Positions 6,078-8,576 of a stretch of DNA of 8,576 bases are shown piece by piece; position 1 is the stretch's first letter; each line of letters starts with the position of its first letter. Source of the DNA: Psychromonas sp. (GTDB lineage Bacteria > Pseudomonadota > Gammaproteobacteria > Enterobacterales > Psychromonadaceae); the NCBI GenBank assembly GCA_023145575.1, contig JAGLDN010000320.1:1-8576 (forward strand). The letters are read 5' to 3'. The notes below the pieces were generated by a model that had not been told where the DNA came from, did not search any database, and worked only from the letters and a program-made list of their open reading frames with translations. Both the position numbers and the translations under genes were made by a program.

Positions 6078-6111
6078 CCTGAAGATGCAGGTTTCAGCGA
6101 GTATCTTCAGG
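6078..6111. repeat. 9-bp inverted repeat CCTGAAGAT/ATCTTCAGG
   Basis: Perfect arms at 6078-6086 and 6103-6111 enclose a 16-base loop. On the + strand it is followed by GGGGATGAG and no U tract. This would fold as a stable RNA hairpin if transcribed; I cannot assign it to a known riboswitch or small RNA. Confidence 0.55.
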
Positions 6112-6186
6112 GGGGATGAGTCTATTCATATTACCTCAAGATATAGCGTGAGTATAGGAAAACTCGATAGTGTGACATTAAGCCAC

Positions 6187-6277
6187 GTGTCGCGCTCAGT
6201 TTTTGTACCTATGTGACATCTTTACGTCACATAGGTACAGATGTGCGTCACGTTTGTATTAGTTTAATTTGCGACAC
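6187..6277. repeat. 14-bp perfect hairpin (6204-6239) inside a 7-bp outer inverted repeat
   Basis: TGTACCTATGTGAC (6204-6217) and GTCACATAGGTACA (6226-6239) are perfect complements with an 8-base loop. Outside it, GTGTCGC (6187-6193) pairs with GCGACAC (6271-6277). No U tract follows on either strand (the + side is preceded by TTTT, so the - strand hairpin is followed by AAAA), so it is not a standard terminator. Half-sites TGTGA and TCACA are present but 10 bp apart, unlike the 6 bp of a CRP site. Confidence 0.7.
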
Positions 6278-6285
6278 AAATTAAA
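6263..6285. promoter_or_regulatory. Candidate operator TTTAATTTG-CGACA-CAAATTAAA
   Basis: A perfect 9+5+9 inverted repeat of 23 bp. Its AT-rich flanks and central GC step resemble the general shape of NagC/Mlc (ROK family) operators, and nagE genes are commonly under NagC control in vibrios and enterobacteria. It lies about 280 bp upstream of the nagE start. The assignment to NagC is inference from shape and neighbour, not a consensus match I can score. Confidence 0.4.
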
Positions 6286-6465
6286 ACAATTTAGTATTAT
6301 TTTAGGCTAATGAATATATCTTCGCAGTTAATAATTGAGGAATATTACTGATTAAAAATAAATGAATGCTTCATTAAAATTTTTGATAACGCCGTAACGA
6401 TTTAGCTTAGTTTCATCCTTGAATTTACTTATCCAGAGTAACATTAGTGCAATGAGATAATTGTC

Positions 6466-6482
6466 ATGAAATATAATTTCAT
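6466..6482. promoter_or_regulatory. 17-bp palindrome ATGAAAT-ATA-ATTTCAT over a TATAAT hexamer
   Basis: A perfect 7+3+7 inverted repeat whose centre contains TATAAT (6472-6477), about 90 bp before the nagE start. A repressor bound here would cover the -10 element, so it is a reasonable operator/promoter overlap for nagE. No good -35 is visible at 16-18 bp. Confidence 0.4.
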
Positions 6483-6513
6483 TAATGAAAAGCATCGGGA
6501 GATCTTTATAAAT

Positions 6514-6538
6514 TTTAAATTTTATAATAAAATTTAAA
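6514..6538. promoter_or_regulatory. 25-bp AT-only palindrome in the nagE leader
   Basis: TTTAAATTTTAT (6514-6525) and ATAAAATTTAAA (6527-6538) are perfect 12-bp complements with one base between. It ends 13 bases before the nagE ribosome binding site (AGGAG at 6552-6556), where it could be an operator or an mRNA hairpin affecting ribosome access. Confidence 0.45.
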
Positions 6539-6565
6539 TTTAAACTTAATTAGGAGAGTTTTAAC

Positions 6566-8050
6566 GTGAATATTTTAGGCTATTTACAAAAAATAGGTAG
6601 AGCATTGATGGTGCCCGTCTCTGTTTTACCAGCAGCTGCAATTTTAATGGGTATCGGTTATTGGATAGATCCAAATGGTTGGGGTGGTGATTCTGCAATA
6701 GCTGCATTACTCATCAAAGCGGGCGATGCTGTCATTGGTAACATGTCAATGTTATTTGCAGTTGGGGTGGCTTATGGCATGTCTAAAGATAAACAAGGCG
6801 CGGCTGCACTGTCAGGTTTAGTTGGTTTTTTAGTCGTCACGACACTCCTTTCACCAACTGCGGTTACTCAAATCGCAGCATCTCTTCCTCACTCCCTAAA
6901 GTCAATGATCTTATTATCCAATGGCTCGGCACCTTTCGCTTTTTCTAAAATCAACAATCAATTTATTGGTATTATGGTCGGTATTATTTCCGCCGAACTT
7001 TACAATAAATACTCAAGCATTGAATTACATAAAGCCTTTGCATTCTTCTCTGGTCGCCGTTTAGTGCCAATTTTAGTGTCTATTGTAATGATTTTTGTGT
7101 CGTTTATTCTTCTGATCCTATGGCCAATGATCTTTGGTGGTTTACAACACTTCGGTGAAACAATCGCTTCAATGGGTAGTCTTGGTGCTGGTATTTATGC
7201 ATTCTTTAACCGTCTGTTAATTCCTATTGGCTTGCACCATGCACTTAACTCTGTATTTTGGTTTAATGTTGCGGGGATTAACGATATTCCAAACTTCCTA
7301 GCAGGTCAAACCGGTATTGATGCAGGTACTTCTATTGTTGGTAAAACAGGCATGTACCAGGCGGGATTCTTCCCAATAATGATGTTTGGGCTACCAGGAG
7401 CCGCACTTGCAATCTATACTGCAGCAAAACCTGAGCACAAAGAGCGGATCGGTTCAATGATGCTAGCTGTTGGATTAGCTTCATTTTTCACTGGTGTCAC
7501 CGAGCCACTAGAATTTTCCTTCATGTTTGTTGCTCCTTTACTTTATCTCGTGCATGCAGTGCTAACAGGTATTTCAGTATACATTGCGGCATCTATGCAC
7601 TGGATGGCAGGGTTTGGTTTCTCAGCAGGTCTTGTGGATCTGATACTTTCTTCCCGAAACCCACTCGCGGTTAAGTGGTACATGCTGATTGTACAAGGCA
7701 TTGTATTCTTTTTTATCTACTACTTTGTATTCTTAACACTTATTAAAATGTTTGATCTTAAAACACCTGGCAGAGAGGATAAAGAAATTGTTACAGCACC
7801 TAAAATAGAGGCAGGGAGTGACATAGGACTTGCTTATGTTGAGGCCCTTGGTGGTATTGATAATTTAACAGTTATTGATGCTTGTATTACTCGTTTACGC
7901 CTGACACTTAAAGATCGAAGCATTATTAAAGAAGACGAAGTTAAAGCACTGGGTGCGATGGGGATTGTTAAACTTGGGGAAAATAACTTACAAGTTATTA
8001 TCGGCCCTGAAGCGGAAAGTATTGCCGATAAGATGAAAAAGATAAAATAA
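6566..8050 (+). CDS. nagE: N-acetylglucosamine-specific PTS permease, EIICB (NagE)
   Basis: An inner-membrane phosphotransferase permease that imports N-acetylglucosamine and phosphorylates it to GlcNAc-6-phosphate. The EIIC domain (about 1-400) has multiple hydrophobic segments and the glucose/GlcNAc-family signatures GRALMVPVSVLPAAA (11-25), GLHHALNS (222-229) and GVTEPLEF (310-317, the substrate-site Glu motif). After a linker (about 400-420), the EIIB domain ends the protein, with the phosphorylated Cys440 in DACITRLRL. There is no EIIA domain (E. coli NagE has one, total 648 aa), so phosphate must come from a separate EIIA such as Crr, as in Vibrio, whose NagE this closely resembles. The start is GTG, with AGGAG nine bases upstream (6552-6556). 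No nagA, nagB or nagC adjoins it in the window. Glucose specificity (PtsG) is the alternative; the overall match to Vibrio NagE favours GlcNAc. Confidence 0.93.
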   Translation: MNILGYLQKIGRALMVPVSVLPAAAILMGIGYWIDPNGWGGDSAIAALLIKAGDAVIGNMSMLFAVGVAYGMSKDKQGAAALSGLVGFLVVTTLLSPTAVTQIAASLPHSLKSMILLSNGSAPFAFSKINNQFIGIMVGIISAELYNKYSSIELHKAFAFFSGRRLVPILVSIVMIFVSFILLILWPMIFGGLQHFGETIASMGSLGAGIYAFFNRLLIPIGLHHALNSVFWFNVAGINDIPNFLAGQTGIDAGTSIVGKTGMYQAGFFPIMMFGLPGAALAIYTAAKPEHKERIGSMMLAVGLASFFTGVTEPLEFSFMFVAPLLYLVHAVLTGISVYIAASMHWMAGFGFSAGLVDLILSSRNPLAVKWYMLIVQGIVFFFIYYFVFLTLIKMFDLKTPGREDKEIVTAPKIEAGSDIGLAYVEALGGIDNLTVIDACITRLRLTLKDRSIIKEDEVKALGAMGIVKLGENNLQVIIGPEAESIADKMKKIK

Positions 8051-8120
8051 TAAGCATCGACTTATCATGAATGAACTTATTTTTTCTGCGCGATATACAA
8101 CTCAAGGTAATAAATAAAAA

Positions 8121-8148
8121 AAGGCACTTTTGAGAGTGCCTTCTTTTT
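8121..8148. terminator. Intrinsic terminator after nagE
   Basis: Stem AAGGCACT (8121-8128) / AGTGCCTT (8135-8142), loop TTTGAG, then CTTTTT. The preceding A run (8116-8122) gives a U tract on the other strand, so it can act in both directions. It lies about 70 bases past the nagE stop. Confidence 0.9.
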
Positions 8149-8576
8149 GTTGAACATACGGATACAGGTAGCACTCAGTACATTAGCCTCTGGCATGAGT
8201 ATGCCCGTCATCTAGCACCAAGTATGTTTTTAGCCAAAAAGAATAAATTCATTTCTCTTGATGGTTTATTCAATCTTCCTCCGAAATTTTAGGAATACAT
8301 TTTCTTGTAATTCCCACCTACGCAATTAATAATTATCTGACGCCTTGATTTCCAATATTAGCACTATCGGTAATTGGGATCGTCAATCAATAATACAAAT
8401 ACCAATAACAATAAATAACTTTTCTATCTTATTGTTTAGAATAACTTTGTTGTGGTGTAGCTTCAGGGCGAAATCATGAAAGGTCCCGCCTTATAAGGAC
8501 TTTCTCAATGTATTTTACATTTCGATTGGCCTTTTGGAATTTTCTTCGCATTATAGTGGTTTAATAATTTTGCAAG
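8149..8576. other. Intergenic sequence without a supported gene
   Basis: No frame on either strand gives a convincing gene. A bulged stem GAAAGGTCC (8478-8486) / GGACTTTC (8497-8504) encloses the 10-bp palindrome CCTTATAAGG (8489-8498), followed by an AT-rich stretch. It could be a hairpin or a regulatory site for a gene beyond the right edge. Confidence 0.4.

Larger units (their letters stand above)
5885..6565. promoter_or_regulatory. 680-bp divergent intergenic region between holD and nagE, rich in inverted repeats
   Basis: I find no gene here on either strand: all frames are broken by frequent stops. It must hold the holD promoter (leftward) and the nagE promoter (rightward). Five inverted repeats are listed separately. 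No convincing -35/-10 pair stands out. A consensus TATAAT at 6472-6477 lies within a palindrome, and TGAGATAAT at 6453-6461 fits an extended -10; neither has a good -35, which would suit an activator-dependent promoter. Confidence 0.5.

Noticed and set aside
6212..6231. CRP site suggested by TGTGA and TCACA
   Set aside because: The half-sites are 10 bp apart instead of 6, and are simply parts of the larger 14-bp hairpin.
8208..8273. 21-codon - strand ORF starting TTG, preceded by GGAGGAAGA
   Set aside because: A good ribosome binding site but TTG start, very short product and no recognisable similarity; likely chance.
8149..8576. Possible integron attC-like or tRNA-like structure in the last 430 bp
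   Set aside because: I found no attC core sites and no cloverleaf; only a bulged hairpin and a short palindrome are visible.

Overview
The window reads as AT-rich DNA from a marine gammaproteobacterium. The basis is established gene families: an N-acetylglucosamine PTS permease of the Vibrio type (EIIC-EIIB without EIIA), and a holD-rimI pair as in enterobacteria, vibrios and their relatives. Vibrio, Photobacterium, Psychromonas or Moritella are all plausible; I cannot fix the genus from sequence alone.

Region 1 (1-4105) is an accessory island built around type I restriction-modification specificity subunits. It opens with the 3' part of one hsdS (to 644) and closes with a complete, large hsdS (2302-4071). 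Both lie on the + strand, and their second target-recognition domains are about 78% identical by my hand alignment. The 1.66 kb between them holds debris: a near-perfect 12-bp inverted repeat, an AAAAATAG octamer array, a small Gly/Ala/Lys-rich lipoprotein gene that looks frameshifted and lacks a good start, an IS21-family istA remnant with an internal stop, and a truncated rhuM remnant just upstream of the complete hsdS. No hsdM or hsdR is visible, so a partner methyltransferase would have to lie to the left or elsewhere. A hairpin terminator at 4077-4105 ends the island and can also serve the convergent genes from the right.

Region 2 (4177-5884, - strand) is a housekeeping group: holD (DNA polymerase III psi), rimI (ribosomal protein S18 N-acetyltransferase, overlapping holD by 23 bp) and a SpoU/TrmH-type RNA methyltransferase. 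The methyltransferase is separated from rimI by about 120 bp containing two nested perfect inverted repeats, and its protein resembles Bacteroidetes homologues, which hints at later insertion.

Region 3 (5885-6565) is 680 bp without a convincing gene but with five clear inverted repeats; the last ones are good operator candidates. Region 4 is nagE (6566-8050), closed by a strong terminator (8121-8148), followed by about 430 bp in which I see no gene.

The most interesting parts are the diverged pair of specificity subunits around a decaying insert, the octamer array before the lipoprotein, and the structured DNA upstream of the methyltransferase and of nagE. I did not find a clearly new multi-gene system.
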